A stretch of DNA of 64,000 nucleotides from an uncultured Spartobacteria bacterium (GCA_903882875.1 CAIRYQ010000030.1:20058-84057); one strand, 5' to 3'; shown: positions 28,673-37,870, counted from the stretch's first letter. Notes: a model not told the origin generated them from the letters alone. Program-made: numbers and translations.

Positions 28673-28821
28673 GTGCGGAGAGTGATGCCGCGCCGCTGCA
28701 TCGGCACGCGAAAAGTGCCTGCGCGAGATTCCATGACGACCGAAGCCAACAGACGGTTGGGACGAAGCGGCGACCCTGCGGGCTTGCCTTGCCTCCGATC
28801 CGCAACGCACAGTCCGCACGC

Positions 28822-31800
28822 ATGACCCCTGTGGAAAGTTACCTCGCCGACCTGCTCGCAGCGCGCGGCGCGGGCACCGCCGAGACTTCCGGCTATCCGG
28901 CGCTCGCGAACCTGCTCAATGAAGTCGGCGGCGCGCTGAAGCCGAAAATCACCGCGGTCATCCATCCCGCGAACAGCGGCGCGGGGCTACCGGACGGCGG
29001 CTTTTTCTCCGCGAAGGAACTGCGTAAGCGACCCGACGAAACCTCCCTCTTCGAGCTGAAGCCCGAGCGCGGCGTGCTCGAAGTGAAGCCGCCCGATCAC
29101 GATCTCGGCACGCTCGCGCAGAGCGCGCAGGTGCGGAACTATCTCGATCACTACGGCCAGATTCTCCTCACGAACTACCGCAGCTTTGCGCTCTGGACGT
29201 GGGAGGGCGGCAAGCCCGTCGCGGGCGAAAATTTTCACCTCGCGGAAAACGAGGGCGCATTCTGGGACATCGCGCGGCACGCGCGCGACCACCGGCTCCT
29301 CGGCGAACGCCTGCTGGAATACCTTCGCCGCGTCCTGCTGAACCGCGCGCGGCTCGCTTCGCCGCAGGATCTCGCGGCGTATCTCGCCAGCTACGCACGC
29401 GAGGCGCGCGCACGCGTCGAGGGCGCGCCCGCCGACACGCTCGCGCCGGTCGCGGAGGCGCTCGGCACCGCGCTCGGCATCCGGTTCGAGGGGGAAAAGG
29501 GCGCGCACTTTTTCCGCTCCACGCTCATCCAGACGCTCTTTTACGGCATCTTCTCCGCGTGGGTGCTGTGGAATGAGGGCAACCCGAAACCCGGCGACCG
29601 CTTCCGCTGGCGCGAGGCCGCGTACCACCTCGGCCTCCCGGTGCTGCGCACGCTCTTCCACCAGCTCGCGCATCCGCAGCAGCTCCGCGCGCTCGGGCTG
29701 GAGGAGGTGCTCGACTGGACGGAGTCCACGCTCGCCCGCGTCGAGCGCTCGGCGTTCTTCGCGCGCTTCCGGCTCGGCGAGGCCGTGCAGTATTTTTACG
29801 AACCGTTCCTCGCGGAATTCGATCCGGGGCTGCGCAAGCAGTTCGGCGTCTGGTACACGCCGCCGGAGATCGTGAAATACATGGTCGCCCGCGTGGACCG
29901 CGCGCTCGTGGAAAATTTCGGCATCGCCGACGGCCTCGCGAGCAGCAAGGTCATCGTCCTCGATCCGTGCTGCGGCACGGGCGCGTATCTCGTCGAGACG
30001 CTGCGGGTCATTCACGAGCGGATGAAGGAGCAGGTCGGCGAATCGCTCGCGGGCGTGTTTGCAAAGGAAGCCGCGCAGAAGCGGCTCTTCGGCTTCGAGC
30101 TGCTGCCCGCGCCGTACATCATCGCGCACCTCCAGCTCGATCTCCTGCTCCAGCGTTTGAACGGCGCGCTCGATCACGCGAAGGGCGAGCGCGCGGGCGT
30201 CTTCCTCACGAATGCGCTCACCGGCTGGGTGCCGCCCGAGGAACCGAAGACGCTCCTCTTCCCCGAACTCGCCGCCGAGCGCGACGCCGCGGACCGCGTG
30301 AAGCGCGACGCCGAGATCCTCGTCATCCTTGGCAATCCGCCGTACGACGGCTTCGCGGGCATTTCCGTCGAGGAGGAGCGTTCGTTGAGCGAAGCCTACC
30401 GCACCACGAAGGCCGCGCCGAAGCCGCAGAGCCAGGGCCTGAACGATCTCTACGTCCGCTTTTTCCGCATGGCCGAGCGCCGCATCGTCGAGGGCGCGCC
30501 TCAGACGGACGATCCCGCGATGCGCCCGCCCGCGCCGGGGCGGCACGGCATCGTCTGCTACATCTCGAATTATTCGTGGCTCGACGGACTCTCGCATCCG
30601 GGGATGCGCGAGCGGTTCCTCGATGTCTTCGACCGCGTCACCGTGGACTGCCTGAACGGCGACAAATACAAGACCGGCAAACGCACGCCCGACGGCCAGC
30701 CCGACCCGAGCGTCTTCAGCACGGAGCACAACCGCGAGGGCATCCAAGTCGGCACCGCCATCGCGATGCTGGAGCGATGGCCGCGCCCGGAGGAAAATCT
30801 CGCGCCACCGCCACCGCTGCCGAAACAGCGCGCGCTCGATCTCCAGCCAAAGAAAACTGCGACGAAAACGAAGCCGCCGAAGCCGCACGCTGCCGACGTG
30901 AAGTTTCACCACTGGTGGGGAAAGGAGAAACGCGCGGAACTGCTCGGCTCGCTCGACACGAAGACGAGCTACGAAAAACTCAAGCCCGCGCTGCCGCTCG
31001 GCCTGCCGTTCGTGCCGCTCGCTGTGCGGCGTGAATTTGCGAAGTGGCCGCTGCTCGTGGAATTGCTCGGGGAGTTTTTCCCCGGCGTCCAAACGAAACA
31101 GGACAACCTGCTCACAGACATTTCGCGTGAACGACTCGAAGCGCGAATGAAGCTCTATTTCGATCCGAAGATTGGCGACCGAGAACTTGCGGAGCGAGTG
31201 CCGAATTCGATGGATGGAACAACGGCGTGCAACGCGAAAGAGACGCGGGCTTACCTCGTCCAGCGAGGGTTCCTGCCAAAGTTCATCGTTCGCTACGCAT
31301 TCCGTCCGTTCGATGTTCGCTGGCTCTACTGGGAACCCGAAACCAAACTGCTTGGTCGCAAGGTTCCCGAATACTTTCCTCACGCCAAGGATGCCAACTG
31401 GACACTCGTGAGTCAGTCAAAGCCACGTCGCGAATGGTCGCCTCCCCTGCTCATCCGCCAGCTCGGTTGCCTCGATCTTTTCGACAGAAGCGCGAGCTGC
31501 TTTCCCGCTCTGCTTTACCCCAACGACACGACCTCCTCCGTCGTCCGCGAGACGCCCGATCTTTTCGCCGCCGACGCTGGCGGCGGTTTCGGCGGCGACG
31601 GGAAACCCGTGCCCAATCTCACGCCCTTCGCTCGCGACTACCTCGCGAAGCTCGGCGCGAAGCCCGAGGATCTTTTCTTCCACATCGTCGCGATCCTCCA
31701 CGCGCCCGCGTATCGCACGGAGAATGCCGGCGCGCTGCGGCAGGACTGGCCGCGCATTCCGCTGCCGGAGGACGTGAAGACCCTGCGCGCCGGGGCCGCT

Positions 31801-32283
31801 CTCGGGCGGCAGGTCGCCGCGCTGCTCGATCCCGAGTCCGAAGTGCCCGGCGTGACGGACAAGAAAATCCACGCCGAACTGCGCGACCTCGCTGCGATCA
31901 CTGTCTCACCCGACGGGAAATCGCCCGATCTCTCCGTCGCCGCGCGCTGGGGCCACGCCGGGCAGGGCGGCGTGGTGATGCCCGGCCCCGGCGACGTGCG
32001 CGCAGGCACGCGCGGCGCGGGCTTTGTGGATATCCACCTGAACGCCACCACGCGCTGGAAGGACGTGCCCGCCGATGTGTGGGCCTACACGCTCGGCGGC
32101 TACCAGGTGCTCAAGAAATGGCTCAGCTACCGCGAGGCCGCCCTGCTCGGCCGCGCGCTCACCGCCGACGAGGCGCTCGAATTCACCAAGCACGTCCGCC
32201 GCATCGCCGCGCTGCTCGCGCTGCACCCGCAGCTCGACGCCCATTACGCCGCGACGACCGCCTCCGCACACACCGGATCGTAA
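28822..32283 (+). CDS. Solitary type ISP/IIG-like restriction-modification enzyme: nuclease, N6-adenine methyltransferase and specificity domain in one chain
   Basis: 1153 residues. The N-terminus has a PD-(D/E)xK-type nuclease pattern: PD (57-58), then GVLEVK (E87, K89). The methyltransferase domain has motif I LDPCCGTGAYL (about residue 383) and motif IV ILGNPPYDG (about 504). The C-terminal part, with LNDLYVRFFRMAERR, CYISNYSWLDGLSHPGMRERFL and FRPFDVRWLYWEPETK, matches the specificity region of type ISP enzymes. Unlike the known ISP enzymes there is no helicase between the nuclease and the methylase, so it looks like a type IIG arrangement. Predicted job is DNA methylation and cutting of unmethylated DNA. 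It stands alone, with no helper gene. Confidence 0.85.
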   Translation: MTPVESYLADLLAARGAGTAETSGYPALANLLNEVGGALKPKITAVIHPANSGAGLPDGGFFSAKELRKRPDETSLFELKPERGVLEVKPPDHDLGTLAQSAQVRNYLDHYGQILLTNYRSFALWTWEGGKPVAGENFHLAENEGAFWDIARHARDHRLLGERLLEYLRRVLLNRARLASPQDLAAYLASYAREARARVEGAPADTLAPVAEALGTALGIRFEGEKGAHFFRSTLIQTLFYGIFSAWVLWNEGNPKPGDRFRWREAAYHLGLPVLRTLFHQLAHPQQLRALGLEEVLDWTESTLARVERSAFFARFRLGEAVQYFYEPFLAEFDPGLRKQFGVWYTPPEIVKYMVARVDRALVENFGIADGLASSKVIVLDPCCGTGAYLVETLRVIHERMKEQVGESLAGVFAKEAAQKRLFGFELLPAPYIIAHLQLDLLLQRLNGALDHAKGERAGVFLTNALTGWVPPEEPKTLLFPELAAERDAADRVKRDAEILVILGNPPYDGFAGISVEEERSLSEAYRTTKAAPKPQSQGLNDLYVRFFRMAERRIVEGAPQTDDPAMRPPAPGRHGIVCYISNYSWLDGLSHPGMRERFLDVFDRVTVDCLNGDKYKTGKRTPDGQPDPSVFSTEHNREGIQVGTAIAMLERWPRPEENLAPPPPLPKQRALDLQPKKTATKTKPPKPHAADVKFHHWWGKEKRAELLGSLDTKTSYEKLKPALPLGLPFVPLAVRREFAKWPLLVELLGEFFPGVQTKQDNLLTDISRERLEARMKLYFDPKIGDRELAERVPNSMDGTTACNAKETRAYLVQRGFLPKFIVRYAFRPFDVRWLYWEPETKLLGRKVPEYFPHAKDANWTLVSQSKPRREWSPPLLIRQLGCLDLFDRSASCFPALLYPNDTTSSVVRETPDLFAADAGGGFGGDGKPVPNLTPFARDYLAKLGAKPEDLFFHIVAILHAPAYRTENAGALRQDWPRIPLPEDVKTLRAGAALGRQVAALLDPESEVPGVTDKKIHAELRDLAAITVSPDGKSPDLSVAARWGHAGQGGVVMPGPGDVRAGTRGAGFVDIHLNATTRWKDVPADVWAYTLGGYQVLKKWLSYREAALLGRALTADEALEFTKHVRRIAALLALHPQLDAHYAATTASAHTGS

Positions 32284-32360
32284 GCGACCCATCGGAAGCC
32301 GCGCAGGGCAGCCCGGTTCCCAAGTGCGCGGCACAAGAATCCCGGCAAGCATGGCCGAGT

Positions 32361-32616
32361 CATCAAAATCGCACTGGCGAGCAGGGAAGCTTCCGGGTGG
32401 AGCACGCGACTCGCGTGCGGTTTCCGGCGACCCGCCGGAAACACTTCGCAACGGATGGGCAAACACGCAGGATCGCCAAATCGGTGTGCGCTCAAATCTG
32501 AGCGCCGCTCACGCACACACGCGCCTCGGGTGTCTGCGGCGAGTCGCCGCAGACGGCACGCGAGTCGCGTGCTCCACCCGGGACCTTGCCTGCTTGCCAG
32601 CATCATGATTTTGATG
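32361..32616. repeat. Symmetric multi-hairpin repeat element in a 505-base gene-free region
   Basis: The gap 32284-32788 has no supportable gene and carries a palindromic array. Left arm: CATCAAAATC (32361-32370), hairpin GCACGCGACTCGCGTGC (32402-32418), hairpin GTTTCCGGCG/CGCCGGAAAC (32420-32442). Centre: hairpin GCGCTCA-AATC-TGAGCGC (32488-32505). Right arm, inverted: hairpin GTCTGCGGCG/CGCCGCAGAC (32532-32554), hairpin GCACGCGAGTCGCGTGC (32556-32572), GATTTTGATG (32607-32616). The two inner hairpins differ by paired, compensatory changes. This resembles a bacterial interspersed mosaic (REP/BIME-like) element or a structured RNA. Confidence 0.75.
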
Positions 32617-32788
32617 CGTCAGCCCTGCCCCGGAACTGGAGTTGAAAAGGTGAGCGGCCGCGCACAGCCTGAACGCGCAGTAGCCATGAAAGGAAGCCCC
32701 TCCACTTTTCACACGCTGACATTTCCGCGCGCGGTGCCGTGCCATTTTTCCGAGTGAGTCATCCGAAAAATCAAACCCAACCCAATCC

Positions 32789-33532
32789 ATGAAACTGCTC
32801 AACATCCTCGCGGCGCTCTGCCTCGCCGCATTCACCGCCGCATCCGCCGCCGACGCAAATCCCGGGGATCGGGTCGCCGCGAAATTCACCGACGGCACCT
32901 GGTACCTCGCGACCGCGACCGCCGCGCGCGGCGCGGAATTCGACGTGCTCTACGACGACGGCGACAAGGCCACCGTGCCCGCCGCGGACGTGATCCCGAT
33001 TCCGCGCGGCACGGTGTTCAAGACGGGCGACATCGTGCTCGCGCCGTGGAGGACCGCGCAGATGTTTCCCGGCACCGTCACGGCGACCACGCGCTTCACG
33101 GTGACGGTGAAGTGGGACGACGGCGACGAACCGCTGGAGGTCGCGAACGATCGCGTCCTGATCATGAAGGCCGGATTCGCCGCGCAGGCCGCGCCCGCCG
33201 CGGCACTCGCCGCCGGCACGGGCGTCGCGGCGAAGTGGGGCGCCGACGGATTGTTCTACATCGGGACGATCACGGGTATCACCGACACGGGGAAATACCG
33301 CGTGGAATACGGCGACGGCGACAAGGGCAACGTGGCCGCGGCGGACGTGGTGCCGGTGAATGCGGCCCGCGAGATCGCCATCGGCGCACATGTGCTCGCG
33401 TGCTGGCGCGGCGCGCAGATGTTTCCCGGCACCGTCACCGCGCGCAACGGGAACAGCTACACGGTGAAATGGGACGACGGCGACACGCCGCTGGAAGTCC
33501 CGCGCGAAAAGATCGCGCCGCTCGCGCGCTGA
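32789..33532 (+). CDS. Secreted protein with four Tudor-like repeats
   Basis: 247 residues with a signal peptide (MKLLNILAALCLAAFTAASA). The rest is four tandem copies of a 45-50-residue unit at about residues 25-70, 77-125, 143-190 and 195-245. Two show the pattern best: GDIVLAPWRTAQMFPGTVTA ... FTVTVKWDDGDEPLEV, and GAHVLACWRGAQMFPGTVTA ... YTVKWDDGDTPLEV. The W-x-x-A/Q-x-F-P-GTV and K-W-D-DGD strand pattern is that of Tudor/Agenet-like SH3 barrels known from eukaryotic SGF29-type readers. An exported version is unexpected; a peptide, glycan or matrix ligand is possible, but unknown. Confidence 0.8.
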   Translation: MKLLNILAALCLAAFTAASAADANPGDRVAAKFTDGTWYLATATAARGAEFDVLYDDGDKATVPAADVIPIPRGTVFKTGDIVLAPWRTAQMFPGTVTATTRFTVTVKWDDGDEPLEVANDRVLIMKAGFAAQAAPAAALAAGTGVAAKWGADGLFYIGTITGITDTGKYRVEYGDGDKGNVAAADVVPVNAAREIAIGAHVLACWRGAQMFPGTVTARNGNSYTVKWDDGDTPLEVPREKIAPLAR

Positions 33533-33570
33533 ACTCCCAGTCTGCCGCACATGCCACACGCCGCAAGCCG

Positions 33571-33915
33571 ATGAACTGGCAGCCATTTGAAAACTGGTGG
33601 GCCGCACAGGGCCTCACGATCCGGCGGGCGCTGGCCGCGCTGCTCGCGCTCGTGTGCGCGGGATGCGCGTTCCTTTTCCTCTCCTGCGATCTGCAAACCG
33701 AACACTCGGCTGCGCTCGACCGCACGGGCTTCACGATGGGAAAACCCGACGCGTGGCTGGTCTGGCGCAAGACCGTCAGGCACAGCCCGGAGAATGCCGG
33801 CTTCACGCGCGAGCATGGCCTCCGCGTGTTCACGCTCTCGTTCGGCGCGGGCGCGCTCGCATACGGGTGCGCGGTGATGCTCGTGCGAATCGCACGGCTG
33901 CGCCGCAGGGCGTGA
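33571..33915 (+). CDS. Small two-helix membrane protein
   Basis: 114 residues. A first hydrophobic helix (IRRALAALLALVCAGCAFLFLSC) and a second one (FTLSFGAGALAYGCAVMLVRIA) flank a polar loop of about 45 residues, followed by a basic end RLRRRA. The start ATG 33571 (MNWQPFENWWAAQ) is 39 bases downstream of the Tudor-like gene, so the two may be co-transcribed. No family is recognised; the topology suggests an inner-membrane accessory protein. Confidence 0.6.
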   Translation: MNWQPFENWWAAQGLTIRRALAALLALVCAGCAFLFLSCDLQTEHSAALDRTGFTMGKPDAWLVWRKTVRHSPENAGFTREHGLRVFTLSFGAGALAYGCAVMLVRIARLRRRA

Positions 33916-33923
33916 CCGCGCTC

Positions 33924-34421
33924 CTACTTCGCGAGCAGCTTCGCGACTTTCCCCTCGAGGTTCTCGCGCGCGTTCGTGTCCGCGAGGTTGCCGTCCTTGT
34001 CCACGAGCCACATCGCCGGGATTCCGCGGATGCCGTATTTCGAGCTGATGAGGTTGCCCCAGCCCTTGCCGTCGAAATACTGCGGCCATGCCATGCCCTG
34101 CGACTTCGTGAATTCCTGGAGCCGCCCGAGATCCTGATCGAGGCTGATGCCGACGACCTCGAAGCCCTTCGCGTGGTATCGGTCGTACGCGGCCTTCACA
34201 TGCGGAATCTCGCCGACGCACGGCCCGCACCACGTCGCCCAGAAATCCACAAGCACGACCTTGCCCTGCATCTTCGAGAGATCCACATGGCGTCCGTCCA
34301 CGGCCTGGAATTTGATGTCGAGCGGCTTGCCCGTGGCGGCGTCGCCGTTGTGCGAACACGCGGGCAGGGCGAGGAGTGCGGCAGCGATGGTCGCGAGGAA
34401 AAATATGCGGGGCTGGTGCAT
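33924..34421 (-). CDS. TlpA/ResA-like periplasmic lipoprotein thioredoxin
   Basis: 165 residues with a lipoprotein leader (MHQPRIFFLATIAAALLALPAC, lipobox Cys22). The thioredoxin fold has VVLVDFWATWCGPCVGEIPHVK with the redox pair Cys65/Cys68, then GISLDQDLGRLQEF and the cis-proline region GIRGIPAMWLVDKDG. TlpA-type proteins reduce periplasmic disulfides, for example during cytochrome c or cuproprotein assembly. The start at 34421 is taken because the leader then reads as a lipoprotein signal. It ends 8 bases from the convergent small membrane-protein gene. Confidence 0.88.
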   Translation of the reverse strand: MHQPRIFFLATIAAALLALPACSHNGDAATGKPLDIKFQAVDGRHVDLSKMQGKVVLVDFWATWCGPCVGEIPHVKAAYDRYHAKGFEVVGISLDQDLGRLQEFTKSQGMAWPQYFDGKGWGNLISSKYGIRGIPAMWLVDKDGNLADTNARENLEGKVAKLLAK

Positions 34422-34721
34422 GGCGTGGGCGTGCGGCGGAATCGTGGCAATGGTGTGCCGCAGCTCATCCGCAGGAATAATGCCGACCGGCTCGCGGACG
34501 CACCTCTTTTCCCGTCCCGGCCCGCCGGCTCCGTTTCCACGCCTGCGAAGACAGATGAATGCGACGCTCCCGCAGCGGCGGCAAGTCGGTCCACCCGCCC
34601 CACGCAAGCCGCCGGACCAGGGCTCGCACCCCGCTCGCATGGTGGAGACGTGAGCTATTTGTAATGACCAAGGAATTGCACCGGGAGGTGTGAAACGATT
34701 GAATCCCGTCACGCCATCAAC
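34422..34721. other. 300-base divergent intergenic region without a recognised feature
   Basis: The stretch lies between the divergent TlpA-like gene (minus) and the small exported protein gene (plus), and should contain both promoters. I see no gene, no strong hairpin and no convincing sigma-70 boxes. GGGAGGTG near 34692 is purine-rich but too far from the ATG at 34722 to serve as its ribosome-binding site. Confidence 0.4.
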
Positions 34722-35072
34722 ATGAAAACGCTGCTCATCACCGCCATTGCCGCCATTTTCACCCTCTCGCTGCTCCCGACGGAGGCGGACGCAAGAGGCA
34801 TCAGATTGCCGAGGCCCAAGCCGACTCCCGAGCCGGAAAAGATCAACGCCTCCGGGTCGAAAATCGCGAAGGTCAGCGGCGACTCGGTCACGATTGAGTA
34901 TTCAAAGACGAGCACGACCTACAAGGTGACGAACGAGACCCAGATCACGGTGGACGGCAAGCGCGTCGGCTCTGCGGATCTGAAGCCCGGCATGCATGCC
35001 GAGATCACCGCAAGCACCCTCACGCCTTCCCTGCTGCTCTCCATCCAGGCGACGACGCCGAAGAAGAGCTAG
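34722..35072 (+). CDS. Small exported protein of unknown function
   Basis: 116 residues with a signal peptide (MKTLLITAIAAIFTLSLLPTEADA). The mature part is small and beta-rich: GSKIAKVSGDSVTIEYSKTSTTYKVTNETQITVDGKRVGSADLKPGMHAEIT, a pattern like OB-fold or KOW-like small domains found in other verrucomicrobial exported proteins where metal-ion or DNA-interaction effects are unproven. It ends in a basic tail TPKKS. No operon partner; the next gene is convergent. Confidence 0.65.
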   Translation: MKTLLITAIAAIFTLSLLPTEADARGIRLPRPKPTPEPEKINASGSKIAKVSGDSVTIEYSKTSTTYKVTNETQITVDGKRVGSADLKPGMHAEITASTLTPSLLLSIQATTPKKS

Positions 35073-35204
35073 GCGGAGAAATCCCGCCGTGCGCGGACGG
35101 ACGCGGTGCCTGCATCCGGGCAATGAGGGCGGGTGTAATTCCCTGGTAGCTGCCGACGGCAGGAGGCGGGCGCGCTGAAATTACGCAGCGGGAAAATCAG
35201 CCCG

Positions 35205-35921
35205 CTACGGGGCGCTCGGCACTGCAAGCGTCTTCCTCGTCCCGTCGGGCACTTCGATCATTACTTTGTATGGCTCGATCGCGATCACCTTGTACGTCGT
35301 GTCGTGCTTGGGTGGCAGGGTGAATGTATGATCGAGTTGCGTTGTGAAATCGGGTGTGGGCTGCCCTCCGGGTTGCACCCATTTGCAGTGGAAGATGGCG
35401 TAAGACTTCCCTGTGATCTTCCGTTGGCGAGTTAGCACGATCCTTTCGCCGGTTTCCTTGTTGATGACGGTCACCTCGGAGACATCCTTCTTTTTTCCGT
35501 CCGCACCGGTGACTTCCTTATACTCGAAGGAATCAACCTTGAACTTTGTGCCCGGAAGATCCGCGCCGACCGGCAGGCAGATATTCGAGACAAGCCCGTT
35601 TGTCACCTTGCCGAACATGAGCATCGTATCTGAGGGTTGTTTCGCATCGCGCGGCACATAGAGACCGTCGAATTCGAGTGGAAACCGATAGGGAACCAAA
35701 ACGACCTTCACCAGTTCGAGCGCATCGAGCCCTGAAGGAGCGGGCTCTTGCTTCCCGGAGAGCGCACGCATTTCCTTCCCTGTGGCATCGTCGCCTTGGG
35801 GCCATCGGCTTCTCGTTTGCCAACGAACGAAAACAACCACGCAAACCAACGCGACGACGCCCGCGACGATGCTCCACAGCAGTGCGGTCTTCCTCGGGGA
35901 ACGGCGGTCGCTGGGAGGCAT
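35205..35921 (-). CDS. Single-pass membrane protein with extracytoplasmic beta-rich domain
   Basis: 238 residues from ATG 35921 (MPPSDRRSPRK). A cytoplasmic basic stub precedes one membrane helix (TALLWSIVAGVVALVCVVVFV). A linker follows, then a long outer domain with VKVVLVPYRFPLEFDGLYVPRD, FKVDSFEYKEVTGADGKKKDVSEVTVINKETGERIVL, KWVQPGGQPTPDFTTQLDHTFTLPP and TYKVIAIEPYKVMIEVPDGTRK. The general architecture (one helix, then a beta-rich, Lys/Asp-loop-rich outer domain) recalls pilus- or secretion-accessory proteins of Verrucomicrobiota, but I cannot assign it to a named family. Its 5' flank holds a 21-base tandem repeat. Confidence 0.65.
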   Translation of the reverse strand: MPPSDRRSPRKTALLWSIVAGVVALVCVVVFVRWQTRSRWPQGDDATGKEMRALSGKQEPAPSGLDALELVKVVLVPYRFPLEFDGLYVPRDAKQPSDTMLMFGKVTNGLVSNICLPVGADLPGTKFKVDSFEYKEVTGADGKKKDVSEVTVINKETGERIVLTRQRKITGKSYAIFHCKWVQPGGQPTPDFTTQLDHTFTLPPKHDTTYKVIAIEPYKVMIEVPDGTRKTLAVPSAP

Positions 35922-36053
35922 GGCTTCGGAAGTGGAGCGCGTTTGCCCAGCACTGGCAAGGCGGGAGGGACCGGGAACTGCCAACTTTCGGCATCGGGCG
36001 AGGAAAACTGGCCGTTTTCTGTGGAAAATTGGCGTTTATTAATCCAAGCGGGA

Positions 36054-36134
36054 TACTCGGTCACGGCAGACGAGTACTCAGTCACGGCAGACGAGTACTC
36101 GGATATGGCAGACGAGTACTCGGGCGTAGAGGAG
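36054..36134. repeat. 21-base tandem repeat, three full copies plus one degenerate
   Basis: Copies start at 36054, 36075, 36096 and (partial) 36117. The unit reads TACTCGGTCACGGCAGACGAG; copy two has one change, copy three has three or four. The copies are joined head-to-tail in the gene-free region 35922-36307 between the membrane-protein gene and the sulfatase gene. Each junction forms a CGAGTACTCG palindrome. The rest of that region (35922-36053 and 36135-36307) shows no gene or signal that I can support. Confidence 0.85.
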
Positions 36135-36307
36135 TGGCAGTGCTTTTCCGGGCCCGTTTAGTCGTTTGACAGGATGGAGGCCGACAGGGGCCGGAGAAGA
36201 CCCCGCTTTCGAAGTGCCCTTTGCGCCCTTCGTGATTCCTCCTCCCGCCCTTTCCCCCAATGACCCGGCTCGACGGCGGGTTGTCCCGCGACAACACTCC
36301 CGCCGCC

Positions 36308-37807
36308 ATGACTCCCTTCCCCTTCCTCCGCACCGTCCTCCTTTTCCTGCTCACCGCAAGCGCCGCATTTTCCGCGGACCCCGCAGCGTCTGCTGCGACG
36401 AACCCGCGCAAGCCGAACTTCATCATCATCCTCGCCGACGACCTCGGCTATGGCGACCTCGGGTGCTACGGGCATCCGAGCATCCGCACGCCGAACCTCG
36501 ACCGCATGGCGGCGGAGGGCGTGCGCTTCACGGATTTCTACGTCGCGGCGGAAGTCTGCACGCCGAGCCGCGCGGCGCTGCTCACCGGGCGCTATCCGAT
36601 CCGGAGCGGGATGGCGCACAACCAGTTCCGCGTGCTGCGGCGCGAGTCGGTCGGCCATTTGCCGGATGATGAAATCACCATCGCCTCGCTGCTGAAGAAG
36701 CAGGGCTATTGGACGGGCGCGGTGGGAAAATGGCATCTCGGCAACTGGATGAACAATCCGGCGGGGCACCCGATGAAGCACGGCTTCGACTCCTACTTCG
36801 GCCTCCCGCACTCGAACGACATGAACCGCGTGGCCGGCGGGCCGAAGGGCGAGGACAACAGCCTGGACCCGGACCCGAAGTGGTGGCAGGCGCCGCTCTT
36901 CGACGGCGAGCAGCTCATCGAGCAGCCCACCGACCAGACACAGCTCACGCGGCGCTACACGGAGAAGGCGGTGGAGTTCATCAAGCGGCACGCGGGCGAG
37001 CCGTGCGATCCGTTCTTCCTCTACTTCGCGTCCACCTTCCCGCACACGCCGCTCTTCGCGTCGGAGAAATTCAAGGACAAGACGCCGCGCGGACGCTACG
37101 GCGATGTCGTCGAGGAACTCGACTGGGCCGTGGGCCAGATCCTCGACACGCTGCGCAGCGAGGGGCTGGACAAGAACACGTTCGTCTTCTTCACGAGCGA
37201 CAACGGCCCGTGGCTCATCCGCGGCCTCGCGGGCGGCAGCGCCGGGCTGCTGCGCGACGGCAAGGGCAGCACTTGGGAAGGCGGGATGCGCGAGCCGGGC
37301 ATCGCATGGTGGCCGGGGAAAATCCCAGCCGGGAAAGTCTGCCACGAAATCGCGACGACGATGGATCTGCTGCCGACCATCGCGCGCTTTGCCGGGACGG
37401 AACCGCCGCAGGATCGCGAAATGGACGGCGTGGACATAGGGCCGCTGCTCAAGAATCCGGAAATCAGGGAAGAAGCGGTTGAGTTTGATGAATCGAAAAA
37501 ACCAAAGGCGGTGCTCCGCCCGGTCGTGGATCGCAAAGTCTTCTGCTACTACCGCGGCACGGAGCTGTTCGCCGCGCGGCTCGGGCCGTGGAAGGCGCAC
37601 TTCATCACGCAGGCCGCCTACGGCCAGCCCAAGGCCGAACCGCACGACCCGCCGCTGCTCTTCAATCTCGAAGCCGACCCCGGCGAATCGTTCGAGTGTG
37701 CCGCCGACCACCCCGACGTGATCGCGCAAATCAAGGCCGCCGTGGAAAAGCACCGCGCGACGGTGAAGCCGGTGAAGAACCAGCTCGTCGAGACGGTGGC
37801 GAAGTAG
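36308..37807 (+). CDS. Cys-type sulfatase (arylsulfatase family), exported
   Basis: 499 residues with a signal peptide ([23 protein letters not shown]). The active site is complete: [20 protein letters not shown] with the metal-binding aspartates, and [17 protein letters not shown] with Cys84, the residue converted to formylglycine. Further family landmarks are [33 protein letters not shown] and the late WPGKIPAG. It would desulfate a polysaccharide or a small sulfate ester in the periplasm. Maturation needs a formylglycine-generating enzyme; the FGE-like domain in this window lacks the usual cysteines, so a maturase must be encoded elsewhere. Confidence 0.93.
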   Translation: MTPFPFLRTVLLFLLTASAAFSADPAASAATNPRKPNFIIILADDLGYGDLGCYGHPSIRTPNLDRMAAEGVRFTDFYVAAEVCTPSRAALLTGRYPIRSGMAHNQFRVLRRESVGHLPDDEITIASLLKKQGYWTGAVGKWHLGNWMNNPAGHPMKHGFDSYFGLPHSNDMNRVAGGPKGEDNSLDPDPKWWQAPLFDGEQLIEQPTDQTQLTRRYTEKAVEFIKRHAGEPCDPFFLYFASTFPHTPLFASEKFKDKTPRGRYGDVVEELDWAVGQILDTLRSEGLDKNTFVFFTSDNGPWLIRGLAGGSAGLLRDGKGSTWEGGMREPGIAWWPGKIPAGKVCHEIATTMDLLPTIARFAGTEPPQDREMDGVDIGPLLKNPEIREEAVEFDESKKPKAVLRPVVDRKVFCYYRGTELFAARLGPWKAHFITQAAYGQPKAEPHDPPLLFNLEADPGESFECAADHPDVIAQIKAAVEKHRATVKPVKNQLVETVAK

Positions 37808-37870
37808 CGCTGTGCCGGGCCTGAAAAAAGATGGACATCGCGCGGCGGGCGGATGCTCTGTGCGCTCCCC

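Noticed and set aside
28987..31383. Long open frame (about 798 codons) on the minus strand opposite the restriction-modification gene
   Set aside because: Same reason: the sense strand carries intact methylase motifs, while the antisense product is compositionally odd and has no recognisable domain.
32284..32788. Protein-coding gene in the gap after the restriction-modification gene
   Set aside because: All frames are short and run through the hairpins; none looks protein-like.
36054..36134. CRISPR array
   Set aside because: Units are directly adjacent with no spacers and no cas gene is in the window.
35748..36161. Plus-strand frame that translates the 21-base array as a YSVTADE repeat peptide
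   Set aside because: The 5' half is antisense to a convincing membrane-protein gene, and no start context or domain supports it; frame is kept only because 21 is a multiple of three.
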